From Panorpa germanica (lineage: Eukaryota; Arthropoda; Insecta; Mecoptera; Panorpidae): a DNA stretch of 64,000 nt. The stretch lies in the NCBI GenBank assembly GCA_963678705.1, contig OY783205.1:15190001-15254000 (forward strand). Direction: 5' to 3'. A program made the position numbers and the translations under genes. Below the pieces are notes generated by a model. It had not been told where the DNA came from, searched no databases, and was given only the letters and a program-made list of their open reading frames with translations. Positions 12,434 through 27,400 of the stretch are shown in pieces (positions within the stretch are counted from its first letter, which is position 1; every line of letters begins with the position of its first letter).

Positions 12434-15400
12434 TTGATAGAAAAAAAGAAGACCCTTATTCAGCATTTGAAAATTCGATAACAGCCGAGTTGATTTTTCA
12501 GCCTACCCTCGTCTAGCATAGGAACAAATATATTGTATGTTGTTTCGTGGTAATCTTGATCTTTGTTGGTAACTTAATTTAAATTTATAGTTTCAATGAG
12601 GTTAATGTACGAAGTGCAATGACACTTACTTGCTGAATAAATTCCAGTACATCATTTTACTATTTGCAAACTGCTGGGTTATACGATAATTGTGTTATGT
12701 CAAGTTATTTGGATTAAATATTTGTTGCCACAGAGGGTAAGTTTACAGTACGGTATTAATTATTTAAATGAATTACTGTAGTATCGAATTGCAAATACTT
12801 TATACTGGGCAGGTGAGAACGGGTCGTTGGGGGTTAGTACACTAAGAAACAGCGGCGCTCGAAGTGTGTATGAGGTAGAGACGCTGTAGATCATGAACCG
12901 TGAGGCTGAATATAGAGGCGGCGATGTAGTCATTAAATTCAAAGTGCCAGAACGGGAACGATAAAGGCTAGAGTGCTGTGGAACTATTAGGGGCTTAGCG
13001 TTGTGCAATTATTAATACAGAAATTAATTAAAGTAATTGGTAGATTTAGAGTAAAATGAGTGAACCCTCTGCATTTGAAATAACATTTGTTTGTTGCACT
13101 TCATTTTGCTTTTAGTGTATCCCAGTCATCACGCCATTCAACGCGATTCGGACAATATCTTCATTGTGAACGCTCGAATCCATTTTGGTATTGGGCGGTG
13201 CTTTCGATTTAATTCATAGAGTTGTACAACTGTACATATTTTCTAAAACTGAGCCACAGATTTAGTTTCACTGCTTCAATATAAAACAAATTCAACAAAC
13301 ATTTTATAATTTCATGATAATCTCAAATTTTATGAAAAATGCAGAACCCAGGTAGAAAATTGTAACACAATGTAATACTTTAATTGGCTTGTAGTAAACT
13401 AGTAAGTGTGAAACTCGCGCAGTAAGATAATTTATGAAAGAGAAGTAGAAATTGATCCTTGAAAGTAATTTATAGCAAGTTATCAACAGTGTAACTAGTA
13501 CTGCAAGATAATTTTCTATCTGGACCTAGAAAGATCATGTATTAAAGTCAATTTGTTTTTTCATCCCTTCTCGTGATTACCATTTCCACTACTTCACTAC
13601 GTCTGCAATGCACAGATGGTAAGACATTTTCATAGGCAATTAGTTATTTAGGCCGTCATGTACTGTACTTTGCCTGCAATGCTAGTGGTTGACAGTCGAA
13701 AGGATTGTTAGTTCTTGTAGCTATATAGTTATCAATAGATCTCGTTGTGTAACGTTAAATATCGTTTTATTGGGTAAATCAGAGAAGAGCAGCTCCGTCA
13801 TTGAATTTGTGGAAGGGAGACGCGTCAATAAGGAATGAAACTGTGTGTTAATGTTGAATTCGGTGCAAACTAAATACCTTTGCTATTGCACATATGATAT
13901 ACAGTGTAAGTTTTACATCACAACAACATATACATAGGATATGCAAAATACATGATTGTATTTACCTTGAATATAGTATATCCAAATATTTTATGAGCAG
14001 TATCATTATTGCGATATAAAATTTAAGTAAATTTTAAATGTTTTAATAAATATAACGATGTAACATAAAATATATATAATTTATTGCATAGCCGGTAAGT
14101 TCAAAGTTCAAGGTCGTTAGCCCGCATGACAGTTACCTTGCAAATTAAAACTTTAATGAAACGTTATTTTTGCAGAAAGTAAGAATGCTTCATTTTATAA
14201 TTTTTTTGTAAATGTTTTAAAGCAGTAATTGAAATACATTCTATGGTAACGAACAGAATTCAATACAATATCAAAATACACAATCCATAGATTAGTAACA
14301 AAGTCAGGAGGATGATTTATATGTGGATGTTATGGCATTAAAACGGAAAATTAATCAAATAAATTCATAAAGTGTTAAATTGGTGTACTTGATTCTTGAT
14401 TGCAATGAAAGTCTTTTAATAATCGCAATAAAAATATCTAAAACTTTTTTCGCTTTTTAAAGAAAATGCTTTATTTCAACATAAGGAATTGAATTAGACT
14501 TATAAGAATGCAGGATGTCGTATCTGAAAATCAGGTCCTTCACTCCTGAAAAATTTGGAGCAGGAACATACTCTGGATGTAATTCCATTCCGTTGAACCT
14601 TACTTTCAATGCACTGAACCAAATTTTACTTGTATTCCTAAACCCAACGTGCTATCTTCAATCTTTGCAATTCTTTTTTAATTATAATTTGCCGGGCTTC
14701 TTAGGACTTTGGTCTTTTTTCTTGCCGTTTGCCATTGCATTAAAATAATATTAAATAACTTTAATCCCGCTATTGTTTTTGGGCAGAACATTCGTTGGTA
14801 AATACAAACACTTTTTTTACAAATCTTTGTACAGACAATTTCTGCATCCTCTGTATGTAAGGATAACACCCGCTCAACAGCTACACTTATCTTCCTGTTC
14901 TAAGTTATTTCTTCTTAGCTGCGCCAATTCCCCGGTATGGTCCATCCTCAGTCTCGAGAAGAGTGACAAATCTTCTTTGTTTTTACTTTTCCAAGAAGTA
15001 ATTCTCTTTTAAACCCTGTAATTGTCTTTGAACTTTTAAGTAAAAATAACATTGTTATCACAGAAACTTATTTGAAATTTCTTAAATTGTTCTTAAGTGG
15101 GTAAGATGCGGCTCTGATAAGTGGTGCCACAATTTAAATATTTAATACAAATTTTAATATACTATTTCTCATTAAATTCTTAAACAGTCGCAACATGTAA
15201 GTACGAGTAATTCGAATTCACTAGATAAATTTGATCTAAGTATACACTCATTTTAAAGAGATATTTCTTACCTGTTTCTTTTCTCTCGTTAAACGTTGTT
15301 CAATAACATTAATTCGTTTGTTTGCTTTGTGTTACTATTAATATATTTGAATGGACACAGACAAACCCGAAGGTAAGTCAACAGTAAAAAATCTGCGAAT

Positions 15401-18400
15401 AAATAATATTTTGAAACGAAATTGTTGGTTATTTCATTTGTCCGCTAATTATATTATAACAAAATATTATCGTATTTTTCATTAGAGGATATTTTAATAT
15501 CAAAGATCATATGTTCGTTCTATTAAAACAATAAAAACCAATTTAGTTTCTTATCAATACTAAAGACATCTGATTGGGATTTCGATTAACAGTTTTCTAC
15601 GTTGGAAAATCGGCGCCGATCGTAAACATTCGAAGAAAACGTGCAGCAAGATTGTTCGGTCTTTTACACCTACATTTGTGTACTATTATTTGAATTAGAT
15701 TTTAAAAGAAAAGAATAAATAATTTACCAGCAATTAATTATTTATACACTTAAATATATTTATGTGAATATTTAACATAATAATTAGTATATTTGTACAC
15801 AAATTGTCTAAAATAAATATTTAAAAAACATTTACGGTGAAACATGCATATCTCCGATAAAAACCAACGATTATTGTTACGACCAGCGGCGCAAAATTGC
15901 AGTCAATTAAATGTCAATGCGAAATTAGGAAACTCAAAATTAACTCCATTATTATAATCCACTCATACAGCCAAAAGGGGTAAGTTAATTTGCGTAGCTA
16001 ATTTAAATCTATAATATTCGCATTTAATAATGTTCAGTTTATACAGTCTGTACATTTATAAAGATTCAAACTCAATCTACCGCTACTTCTTCTGTATTAT
16101 GTTCTCATATATTTTCAATGCCATAAATCTAGATTACTTTTATACGTGTTTGATGTTCCGGGAAACAATGGAAAATGAGCAATATCGATCCGTAATTTAC
16201 ATTTTTATTTTTGAATAAATGATCTAAACCTGCAAAGAAATAAATTCGAAGATGTCTATGGGGATCCTTCACCTTCTATGATAATCATTGGTTTAACGAA
16301 TTTAACAGACGTGATTACTGAAGAAATCGTATAATAAAGTCCTATACGCGACGCAACAGAAGCCATAGGCGTGTCGGCAACCAACATTATGCAAAAAAAA
16401 AACTGTCCGCCCGATGGGTGCCGTGATTTCTCACAGTGGACAATAACCAGATCCGCCTGTCAAACAGTATAAGCAGCTTTAAACAAAGTCCAAAAGAGTT
16501 TTTTGTGTGGAGTCGTCATCATTAATGAAACTTGAATCCATTTGGAACAAAATATTGAAATATATTCTGAGGAAATTCTACTCCGAAGAAGGAACGATTC
16601 CGATCGACTGAAAAGGTCATGGCTACGATTTCTTTGGATTTGATAGGAATTTTTTGAAGAAAGGAAGCTTAATCACGGGGCAGTATTATAGTGAATTATT
16701 GACGAGAAAGAGAAACTTAGGAAACTTAAGAAATTGGCCTAAAAGAAGTTTTTGGGACACGAATATATATTTAATCCACCGATGTAATTAAGAATTTATG
16801 TAATAAATATTGTAATTTGAAAGATAAAATTCATTCGACGAGCATGAAAGTGACAATGCATTATGTGTATAAAGACGTTTCTAACAAATATTTACAAGAA
16901 GCGGAAGTGTTTAGAAGTAGTACAAGTTCCAGTTACTAATCTGCCAATGTGAAAGATTGATGCTGAGAAAGATTGAAAATCGCTGGTCTATTTACTGATC
17001 TAGGTCTGCTGCAATTCCCAACTTATTTAAATCTTGTGTTCGTGGGATAGTTATCCATTGAATATCATAAACTGGCATTAATTCAAATGTTTGTTTTTCG
17101 TTTCTATTACCAAATTACGCGAGTAGAGGACGGTAAGTAAACTAAAAGAGTCGTAAGATAGAGTAGTCAAGATTGCTAAAGAATAAGATTCAAAAATAAA
17201 TCACAAATATTAGAAATTGTGCAGGCAATTTCCTTTCTTATTATTTGATGGTTAAATATGTTATGCAATGTTACTGTCGTTGACTACATAGCTATCCATG
17301 GGTTATCAGTTCGTGTCATTAATTCAAATGTTTGTTTCCCGTTTCTATCAACAAATTATGCGAGTAGCGACCGGTAAGTAAACTAAAAAAAAAATATAAA
17401 TAAAAAGAATTTAAAATAAATCTTGAAATAATCGTTTCCTAAATCAATAAATAATTTAGTGCGTTTTAGACCACAGAAAGTTTTCCAAAGGTCATTTGCG
17501 TTGGAAATTATGGGTTTTCACTACTAGTATCAATATAAGGGAAACTAGAAGTAAATAAATGTAATATACGACGTTTTAAGCGGCAATGCTGATTGTTTCA
17601 ATCAGGAAATATAGAAAAAGTATAAAAATAATAACAGTTTTAAAACATTTTTTAAAAATTACATGTTAATAAATTGGTTATAGAAAATGTTAATAAATTA
17701 TAAATAGTAGAAAACATTTCCTAAGAATACAAAAAGAAGTATTTTGCTGTCTTACTATTCCATCCAGATGTAGCAATGTTCCTAATGCTACTGGAATAGT
17801 TACCTCACATTAACAATACATTTTATTTTTTATTCCAAACTACAAATTACGCGAGTAGAAGAGCGTATTTTTTAGCAAAGCCCCATTCCCACTCACTGTT
17901 TTTAGTTTTAATTAAAGGTTTTTACTTTAAATGCAATTTTGAACTTATGACCTCATGCGTCAGTAATATACACCATTTTGTAATAATTAATATCTTTTTT
18001 AATATAAATTATTGTATTGATTATTAATGATTTTAATTAATAATTTAATTATTGAAATTCAATGAGTGGGACTGGAGCTTTAAGCAAGTAAACAAAACAT
18101 TTTATTAACTGTATGTTTCTAAGAATGATAAATTCTATTCAAAGTGACTCCAATTAAGTTGATTTAAAACAAATGTGCTAAATCTATAATTTACTTATAT
18201 ATAGTGACAACTTATCATTACTACCCCAAACCCTAATACTGAATAATATAAACACCGCACGAATTAGCATTTTAATTCCATTTGACGCAAATGTTTATTA
18301 CTCATCAATTGTTTATTACATCAAAAAATTACGCGAAAACAGCGAAAGGTAAGAAAACTAAAAATTGTCATTGTCATTAGCAAATTAACATTTTCTAATT

Positions 18401-21400
18401 TTATCTTTTATTCATTATTACCCTTTCTAATTGTACATAGATTTTGATAACGATTATTATTATTATTTAGATTAATTGATACTTATATGCGATCTATGGA
18501 TGTGTCCACCATCGAACAGATTATTATTATCAGAGGCTATTCTACTTACCGTGTTTTTATTGTCATTTTCCTCCAGTATGTAAGTAACATCGTCGTTTAA
18601 TGCAACATGCTGCAGTTCAATGTTTCAGTTCATCTTATTTGTTTACTTTATTGCTATTTAAAGAATCTTTCACCTATTTCCATTTGTATCTTTTATTTAT
18701 TTTCCAAAAACGGTTACTCAAACAGGCGGTAAATATTCCTATTTCCTATTGAGGTTTTCACATTGAGTAGGTGTTGAGTAGTTGCGATCATGTTCAACCA
18801 ATCTAATATCCTAATCAAAAACCAATACATATGGAACTATTTTGATTCTGTTTTATTAGTTGAACCTGAATAATACATATCTTAATATGTCAATACAGCT
18901 TATACTGAATAGTACCTCATAGCTCCATGTACAAGAATGACCCCTATCCACACTATTAGGGGAGGTGTATTGTATGGAATTATTGTAAATATTTATTTAC
19001 AATTTTTTTTTAAATTCAATTTCGCTGCGCTCCAATCGTATAGGACATAAAAGATGGCAAATACTACTCAGCAATGCTCGTCTGCAATCCAAATTTATCG
19101 CATGTATAGAAAAAATGTGATTCGATGGGTAAGGAATGTGGTCATACGTGTTAAACAACTTAAGACAGATTATGGTAAAGTTGGCACTTGATGATTTGAT
19201 TTGATTTGATTTGATGAGAAATTCAAAATTTTCCATAATTCAGAATCCTAATACGAGGCAGGTAATTGATTATCTATCATCTTGAAAGTTGGGATAATAT
19301 TCTTTCAGAAAGACATCCTAAATATTGAAACTCGCATTAATGGAATGCCTGATTAAACCTTAGCAAAACGTGAGACAAAAATCTGGCGATAAAATTGAAG
19401 GTGATCCTGTTCTGACTAATGAACGAAATGAACGATAGTGCGAAATACAATTTGACGATTTGGGCAAGGACGAAGTGCAAACATTTTAAACAATTCAGAT
19501 GTTGTTCAGCTCTTAAGCAACAAAAATTAAATTTGAGCAAATTACATCAGAAATTTAAAAAAGGTTGACAGCGCTAACAAACTAGATTTAAATTTTGCAT
19601 TTCTCAATGGTCATGAAATATTGAACTGCAAAAGAATAAAACAGATGTAGAGGAAAAATTTAACAAGATGCGCTACGGATTGAATTGACACTACCGATCA
19701 GAAACGTCTTGCGTTGAAAAATCAAACACAACATCAAATTAAATATGACGAAGCCGTAGACTTATTTACAAAACGAAGTTCCACGAGATAATACTTAATA
19801 GCGTATTAATTAGGGTAAGGAGGGGTGTGAAAGATCGAAAGAGTACTAAATCCGGTGCTAAAAGAGGGTATTAACTTCTTATTCAAATTAATCCAACTAA
19901 TAAAGATTAAAACAGAATATCTCTACATGTATTAACCTCTTATACCCTTCTCGTGTTAAATCGATTAAAAACCATTTCCATGTTCGCAAGACGAAAAATT
20001 TATTGGATTATATGTAGATATCTAATACATAATATAATAAATGCATATAATAATAATATATAGTTAATATTACAATTAGCAGTGCGCCTTGAATATATGC
20101 AATATAAATAAATTAAATCGTTTACGTCCTCGCATTTCTAAATAAACAAGACAGGCAATCAGAATAGAAAAATTAAGAATGGATAATGAAGAGTAGGAAA
20201 CAGATATTGGGAAGAAAGAGATGCAAGAATGTACATAATGTGTAGTCGAGAAAGAGACGTTGGATCATATGAGATGAAAATGCTATTTTAGGATTGATAG
20301 GGAAAATAGAGAGATAGATGGTGGAAGTATAGGCAAGAAGGAAGCAGAAAGAAGAAAAGGGCGAAGATAAAAACAAGAAAATAAAATTTAGTAACGAGAT
20401 GTAATTACGTGATTTAATATTGAAAGAATAAAGTCTAACGATTTAAAAATTACATTAATAAATACAATACCCGCATTTCAAGTTTCTTTCTAATACTATA
20501 ATTACGTTTTGATATAAAATTATTTCATTAAACTATTTTCTTTAAACGAAAAAATTCATACCCGATAAGGTCACTTAGATTTAAATAAAGATGAATAATA
20601 GAATGGAACCATGTGATTGCACAGATACATAAATATTTGTGATTTTAAATTTCACTCGCTCAATGTGCTTAAGATTTTAAGACTCTCACACAAACACACA
20701 ATAAAATAATTTTCCATCCTTTGTGCGCAGTTTGTGAGTATGCCAACTTCATCGCAGTTTGATTGTTTGCTTGTATTTTTACAACGCCTTTCATTATATT
20801 AATGTTTTATGTGTAGGCGTAGGCAAGTTTAATCACTTTAATTATTGCTATTAAGTAAATCTACTAACTGTTATTGATTTTAATAATTGTTGAGCCTTTC
20901 AGAGGAAAGAGCAGAAGAAGAAGTAAAAGGAGCTATTGCTCCGGATCTTATTTAGTAAGATTTTAGGACCTCAGAAATATCAGATTCTCATATTTCCTCT
21001 GAGAGACTCTGCAATATATTATAAAACCATGTTCTATCTAAACCAGTTGTTTTTTTTACAATTTACGCTTTGGAATTGCATGACTTTCCATTACTACAAC
21101 AGACGGTGTGTAAACGTTTACTTACGTTATCTTAGTTCCTCTACTGATAAAGACAAAGTTACTGTTAAGACATAAAATAAGAAGAATGAAAAGTTATTAA
21201 CTAAGGGATGAAACTGGTAATTAACATGTACTGTAAGGCGTAACGCCACTTCCTGAAGAACTACCCGTAATTGAACCTATGAGTTGCTGATATTTAAAGA
21301 ATTTAAACTTTCCCTTTGTTAATTTATTCTCCTCTCTATAACTAGCAACTATTTACAAGGAATAACAAGTACTGTAAAAGAAATTCTTTCTATTTATTTT

Positions 21401-24400
21401 GAAATTAATACATACATAGGATCCCATTTTTCAAGTAGGATATCATAGGATAGGATTATCCCAAACAGGATAGAATTATAACACATATTCGCATGAAAAA
21501 CGGACCTTAACATTGTCACACTAAACAATTGAACTTTTTTTTCTAAATGCAGGCAGTAAGTTTTAAACTAATCTGCACGAATCTTGGGTTAATTAAATTT
21601 TAAAATACTACAACTGATACAAAATCTTTAGAGTACTCTAACGTAATACAAATATGTTTAAAAAAGATTGTAAGTTTTACAAAACTACGGTGCATGAGTT
21701 ACTTTCCTCTTACTACTCTCTCCTTTAACTACCATCATTTTTTAAGATTAGACTTTTAAGTTTAGTTTGTACATGTTTTGCTTCCTTAAAGTACTTGGTT
21801 CAACAAACGAACCATTCCCCAAGTAGTAGACTACTCTTTACGAGGATATCAAATGCACTGTTAACGTGTTGAAGAATAACAAATTGAGGAAGAGAGAAAA
21901 CATTTATTTAAAAATTAAGATAATACCTAAAAAATACAATAATTATTGAAAATAAGTAAAAATAATAGAAATTTACTTGAAATTGAGTAAATTTATATTC
22001 TGTTAATAATTATAGTTGCTTTATTTGTTACTTAAGCAGAAAATATCAAATACGTAATATATCGATTTGTACCATAGTACGTAAGTAGACCTTTATGTGA
22101 CGTAAGAGCATTAGTAGTCAGTGCAATATACGCACTTCGGATGCACTTTACTTCAATTACTCATTCTACAGAACAATTAAATCCATATTCCGTTTCTCCG
22201 TTTATTAATTTAATATCGTGCTTCATCTTCCCTGTTAATTTATAACCCTTCATTTACATCCTCCTTCATTCATTCTCTCATTTCATTCCCTTCTTTCTAA
22301 ACAACTTCTGCCTACACGTCATACCTTGACACACATCACACTTATATAGCACTTATATAGCATCTCTTCCTCTACACCTCAGTATCTTCTGTCTCTTTAT
22401 TCATTCCCTAGTCTAAACCTCGCCATCATTTTCTTTTCTGTACCTCCCTCATTTTTTAGGTATTCTACATTCTTTTAGTACTTTGCTACATCCATCCTCT
22501 TCCTCCTATAATATTGGTGGACCTCTACACCTATTTTCTTTATCATATTCCGTACCTCTTTTCCTTTCTACGCCGCCAATATCAATTCAATCTTCGTAAT
22601 ACGTTCTCTATTTTTCCCATTTTTTTCCTATTTTAATTTGTTCACCCATCACTTCCACGAGTCAGCGCACTGCCATCTTTACTTTTTCCTCCCACCTTAT
22701 CGCTCTCATCCCTTCTCAAGTAGTTCTTCTTTACCTCTTCCCATAATAGGTATTCTGAAGTGATTTTAAATATATCTTACGAATATATAAAATAAAAAAT
22801 GTAAGGTTGTCACTAATTAAATTAATATTATCTCACCACTTTGGATTCTCGTTGTCTTGGGATTCATCTTTACAGCAAGTAAGTAAACCAGTGTCATTTA
22901 TATTTTTTGTTCACTTCACTTCAGCTGACTCCTATAAACTCTTATGCAAAAAATAGCAGCGACTTCTCTTTCAAGTTACGCAGCAATTATAAATGTTTTG
23001 TGTAAATTATCAAAAATAACCAGGGAGTCGGTAAAAAAAATTACGACTTCGGATAATTTTACTTACCGACTTTAACAAAATTACATTAAAAATTTTTTGA
23101 AATTTATTTTTAACAGTACAAAGTACAAAACGGTACGGTATCACTTAGATGTTATTGCCATAAAATTGGAAGATTCAGTTCTCTGATGTAACGTTCTCTT
23201 AATCGATAATAATTTTCCAATCATAGGAAAAATTCTTAATTATGATTTTCTTTTCAAAATATAAAAAAAATTCAGTTGTATTCCACTGCACCTTTTTGAA
23301 TTCTCATTATACAAATGTGCATCTGAATTAATTTTTTCATGTACTCGTGTTAACAACTTTGTTTATTTGCTTATGTAGCGGAAGCACCAGGAGAACGTAA
23401 GATTATATCAATGTTTAACTTGAATACAATTCGTAATGTGAAAATGTCATGAAAGATTAACTAAAAACGACGCTGCTGTAAACAGAGACTCGCTGTAGCA
23501 ATACCAACACCACTGACACTAGAACTTGCCTTGACATCGAAGGCAAATTTTGTTGTAAAAAGAGAGATGTTAACAAAATTTGTTCCTGCGATTGGAAAGC
23601 AGCGGAAGGGTAGAAATACATGGAACGAGAGAAAACAAATGCTATCCATTCTATTTTAGGATTATTGGACACATGGTTCGGTTCATGGGCCTGTGTGCAG
23701 TGCCGTCGAAAGAAGTTTCACACCAACGCGAAGTGGCATTGTAATTTAAAAGCATGGCGAAGTCTCCCTTAAAAGTTGTGGTTTTATGCAAATCCTTCAG
23801 TAAGTTTGCTCTTCATTTGCCAAAAGAAAGTAATTTCTTCAAAATCTTGAAATTACATATACAGAATGTTGGACTTCGAATTCAATTGAGAACTGACCCT
23901 GTAGTTTCAAGGGTTGGTTGTTTAGTGCAATTAAGCAGTAGTGTTGTTCAATATCTAAGAAAGCAATATTCTTCTAATTGGTTTCAACATTACAGGTAGT
24001 AAGTTTTAGTTAAAATCTGTATAGGAAATAGTAATTGAAAATCCAAATACAAAAGAAAAGTATCTATAACAACTACAGCGACCACTAATTGAAGTTAAAG
24101 TACTTGCAGATAAGATCCATTAGCGTTTTCTTATTTTGTGGAAGTCTATTCTTTAGCCACAGTCGTACGTTTCAACGATTTAATTATTTAATAATGAATA
24201 ACTATAAAAAATCATCAGTATGTATATTAGAAGAATTCATCTTCAAAGACAAAAATTGGTTCAAAATTGTTCGTGGTTTTCACATTGGACGTAATAAATA
24301 CATTTTTTTCTACTCTTGATTGATTATAAGTACTCAATACTTAGTGTTTCTGTTTGCACGCACACCGTTAAAAATAGTAGCAATATTAATCTATTTTAAT

Positions 24401-27400
24401 CCCGTTCTATAGAAAATTATTCATTTTATTGTCAGTATTTCGTCATACAACATCGATAGCGATGAATCTTTATAGCACTTAAGTAGTTCTACTTTAACAG
24501 TTGCCTCTCATTTGCCAAAGGTGCACGGTCATCTAACTTAAATACCTGTGTAAAACAATCAAATCTAATTTTAATCATAAAATTCTGTTTCCCATAGAAA
24601 GGGATGGAGGTAAGTTCTTGGTCACAATGATTCAAAATATATTTTTTGGTATTTTATTTTCAATCTCTGGATATTGATTCCAGGATTGTGTATCCGATTA
24701 CACTTAAAATGACTTATTATATTTTCAGTTTGTAAGTTCCTCTTTCTGACAATATTGTGGATGCAGAACATCCACGTGGAGACGTATAATTCCATGTTAG
24801 AACAAGCAAATCTCAAAGCCACTGTACAACTCATGCTATTTGTTATCTACTTATTATAATGTTCGTAATGTTCCAATTTAACATGGAAAACTCATAAGAA
24901 CTCATAGATATTTATATCTACTTATTATAATGTTCGTAATGTTCCAATTTAACATGGAAAACTCATAAGAACTCATAGATATTTATATAGATATTTATAT
25001 ATATATTTATATATATATCCGGTAACAAAATCGTATATGGTATCTTCTAAACGGCGCCTACAAAGTTCTTCAAATTTTGGTATGATGTAAAGGACGAATT
25101 TCTAAGACTTTCTACGTCCCTGAATTTTTCCCTGAATTTCCGTGGAAAAACTTATACTGGAAAAACTGGAAAATTCGAAAAAATACTTTTGCTAATATCT
25201 GACGAACTAGAAAAGATAGAAAACTGAAATTTGGTGTGTGTATTGAGATCATAATTGTGCACATTTGCCAATAGTTGGAAATTGGAAATTAAAGTTCAGT
25301 AGCGGCGCGAATTTCCGGGGGCAATGTTAGAATAGAGTTAGGACGTTGAAATTTAATATGTAGGCTCGCTGTAGACAGTTATTAATTAAAAAAAAAAAAC
25401 AGCCCCAAATTTCCAGTGGCGGCGGGAGTTGAGACAGTAAAAGCCAGAAATATTGAAAATGTAGTATTATAACTTAGGGTATGTATGGAGACACTAATTG
25501 CGCATGTTTGCCAATAATTAGATTACCAAAATTTTAATTCAGTAGCGGCGTGATTTTTTGGGGGCAATGTCGCAACAGAGCTAGAACGTTAAAATTTGGA
25601 ACGGGGGCCATATATAGAGTGTCATTAAAGACACTCTATAGAAATTTGCAACTTTCCAGAGGCGGCGGGCGCTGGGGGCCAAAAACCATATATTTGAAAT
25701 ATATGGCGATGAAAGGCTATAGTTTAGAATATATATTCTTAGATACAAATAAAATAGATCCTTGTGCTAAAATTTGACAAACTTGTTCAGTAGCGGTGGT
25801 ATGTGGGGGGTACTAATGCTAAAATTTAAATACAAAGCTGAAATTTAGTATGCAGATATAGATTGACATATTTATTACGAAAATATAAAAAGAACTACAT
25901 TTTCTTAAGTGCAACATTAAAGTTGGGGGGGGGGGTTGATAAACCGAGTATCAAGAGGCGGCGGGCGCTGGGGGCCAAAAACCAGATATTTGAAATATAT
26001 GGAGATGAAAGGCTATAGTTTAGAATATATATTCTTAGATACAAATAAAATAGATCCTCGTGCTAAAATTTGACAAACTTGTTCAGTAGCGGTGGTATGT
26101 GGGGGGTACTAATGCTAAAATTTAAATACAAAGCTGAAATTTAGTATGCAGATATAGATTGACATATTTATTACGAAAATATAAAAAGAACTACATTTTC
26201 TTAAGTGCAACATTAAAGTTGAAGGGGGGGGGGGGGGTTGATAAACCGAGTATAAGAACAATATAGAGGTACAACGATGATATTTTGCATGTAGAATATT
26301 AAATAGAAGCTAAATAGTTATCTATAAGTCAGATATTCAAATTACATTCAGTAGTAGAATTGGATTGATTTTTGGTGCGTTTGTTGTGTAATATGTAAAA
26401 TTAATATAGGACGAATTTATTTATTATTTCAGATTAAAAATGGAATTAAATTTTGACATGAAATTCAAGCCACACACAAAAAACAGACGTCGCTTGCGAC
26501 GGGGGTAAAAGCTAGTATATTATAATGTCCCAGGTGTATATTTATATTCTTATATGTTTGGTTCAAATTTTGTATGGCATCTCGAAAACGGCTCCAGGGA
26601 AGTTTTTGAAAATTGCCTATTTCGTAGAGAAAAAAATTCTAAGACTTTTGGCGTCCCCGGATTTTTCCCTGAATTTCCTGGAAATCCGTTATTTTGGAAA
26701 AACTGGAAAAAAAGTGAGCCCTTTTTTGCTGTATTACTTTGAGTTGGTAAGAGATAGAAAGTTGAAATTTTGCATCTGTATTAAGGTAATCAATGCTGAC
26801 AATTCTCAAAAATTAGAATTTCAAAAATAGAAAAAGGGGGGGTTGAAGAAATTCGGGGGCCCGGTAGGGAACTTTGGAGAAAGTTCATATTCTGGATTGT
26901 AGAATAATTAAGTATATTATTAATATAAAAAAATTCAAAATTTCAAAATTTTATTTGGGGGCACGGGGGCAGTATTTTCCGAGAGTAAAAATTGTGCTAG
27001 AAAGTTGAAATTTTGTATATAGGCTAACCTTGGTAACTTATTTACGAATCGAAAAAAAAAATCCCAAATTTTGAAAAAAAGTTGGTCAAATAACGCATAA
27101 ATTGAAAATATTTTTTATTTTGATAAAAAAATAATATTTTTTTAGTCAATTTATATGTGTGTATATGTGCGCGAGTTTATTTATTATTTCAATTTAAAAA
27201 TAGAACAGTTAAATATGAAATTTAATTACGAATTATTTTATTGGATTCAAATGATACACGCCAAAAAGACGTCGCATTGCGACGGGGATAAACTCAAGTA
27301 TATTATAATGTCCCAAGTGTATATTTATCATCTACTTATTATAATGTTCGTAATGTTCCAATTTAACATGGAAAACTCATAAGAACTCATAGATATTTAT

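Larger units (their letters stand above)
17041..18365 (+). repeat. Fourfold duplicated microexon block
   Basis: Copies around 17060-17150, 17300-17390, 17800-17870 and 18280-18365 share attcaaatgtttgttt, a run resembling caaattacgcgagtag, a 6-nt exon and gtaagtaaactaaaa. The first two are the most alike. The exon changes in every copy while the flanks are kept. Confidence 0.75.

Noticed and set aside
11921-12466. 181-codon minus-strand ORF with repeated Ile-Tyr
   Set aside because: The repeat is the (TA)n microsatellite and the rest is the antisense of a purine-rich LINE remnant.
12496-12528. A 33-nt candidate after gatttttcag with donor gtatgt
   Set aside because: Good sites, but it contains TAG in phase 1.
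13393-13400. gtaagt near 13402 after cttgtag
   Set aside because: The implied exon is 7 nt and would break the frame.
13904-13904. Possible 1-nt exon: gatatacag|T|gtaagt
   Set aside because: It has good-looking sites but would shift the frame, and no partner exon restores it. Omitting it keeps phase 1 open. It may be a relic whose exon was shortened.
19226-19243. An 18-nt candidate between ataattcag-like acceptor and gtaatt
   Set aside because: It contains TAA in phase 1 and the donor is weak.
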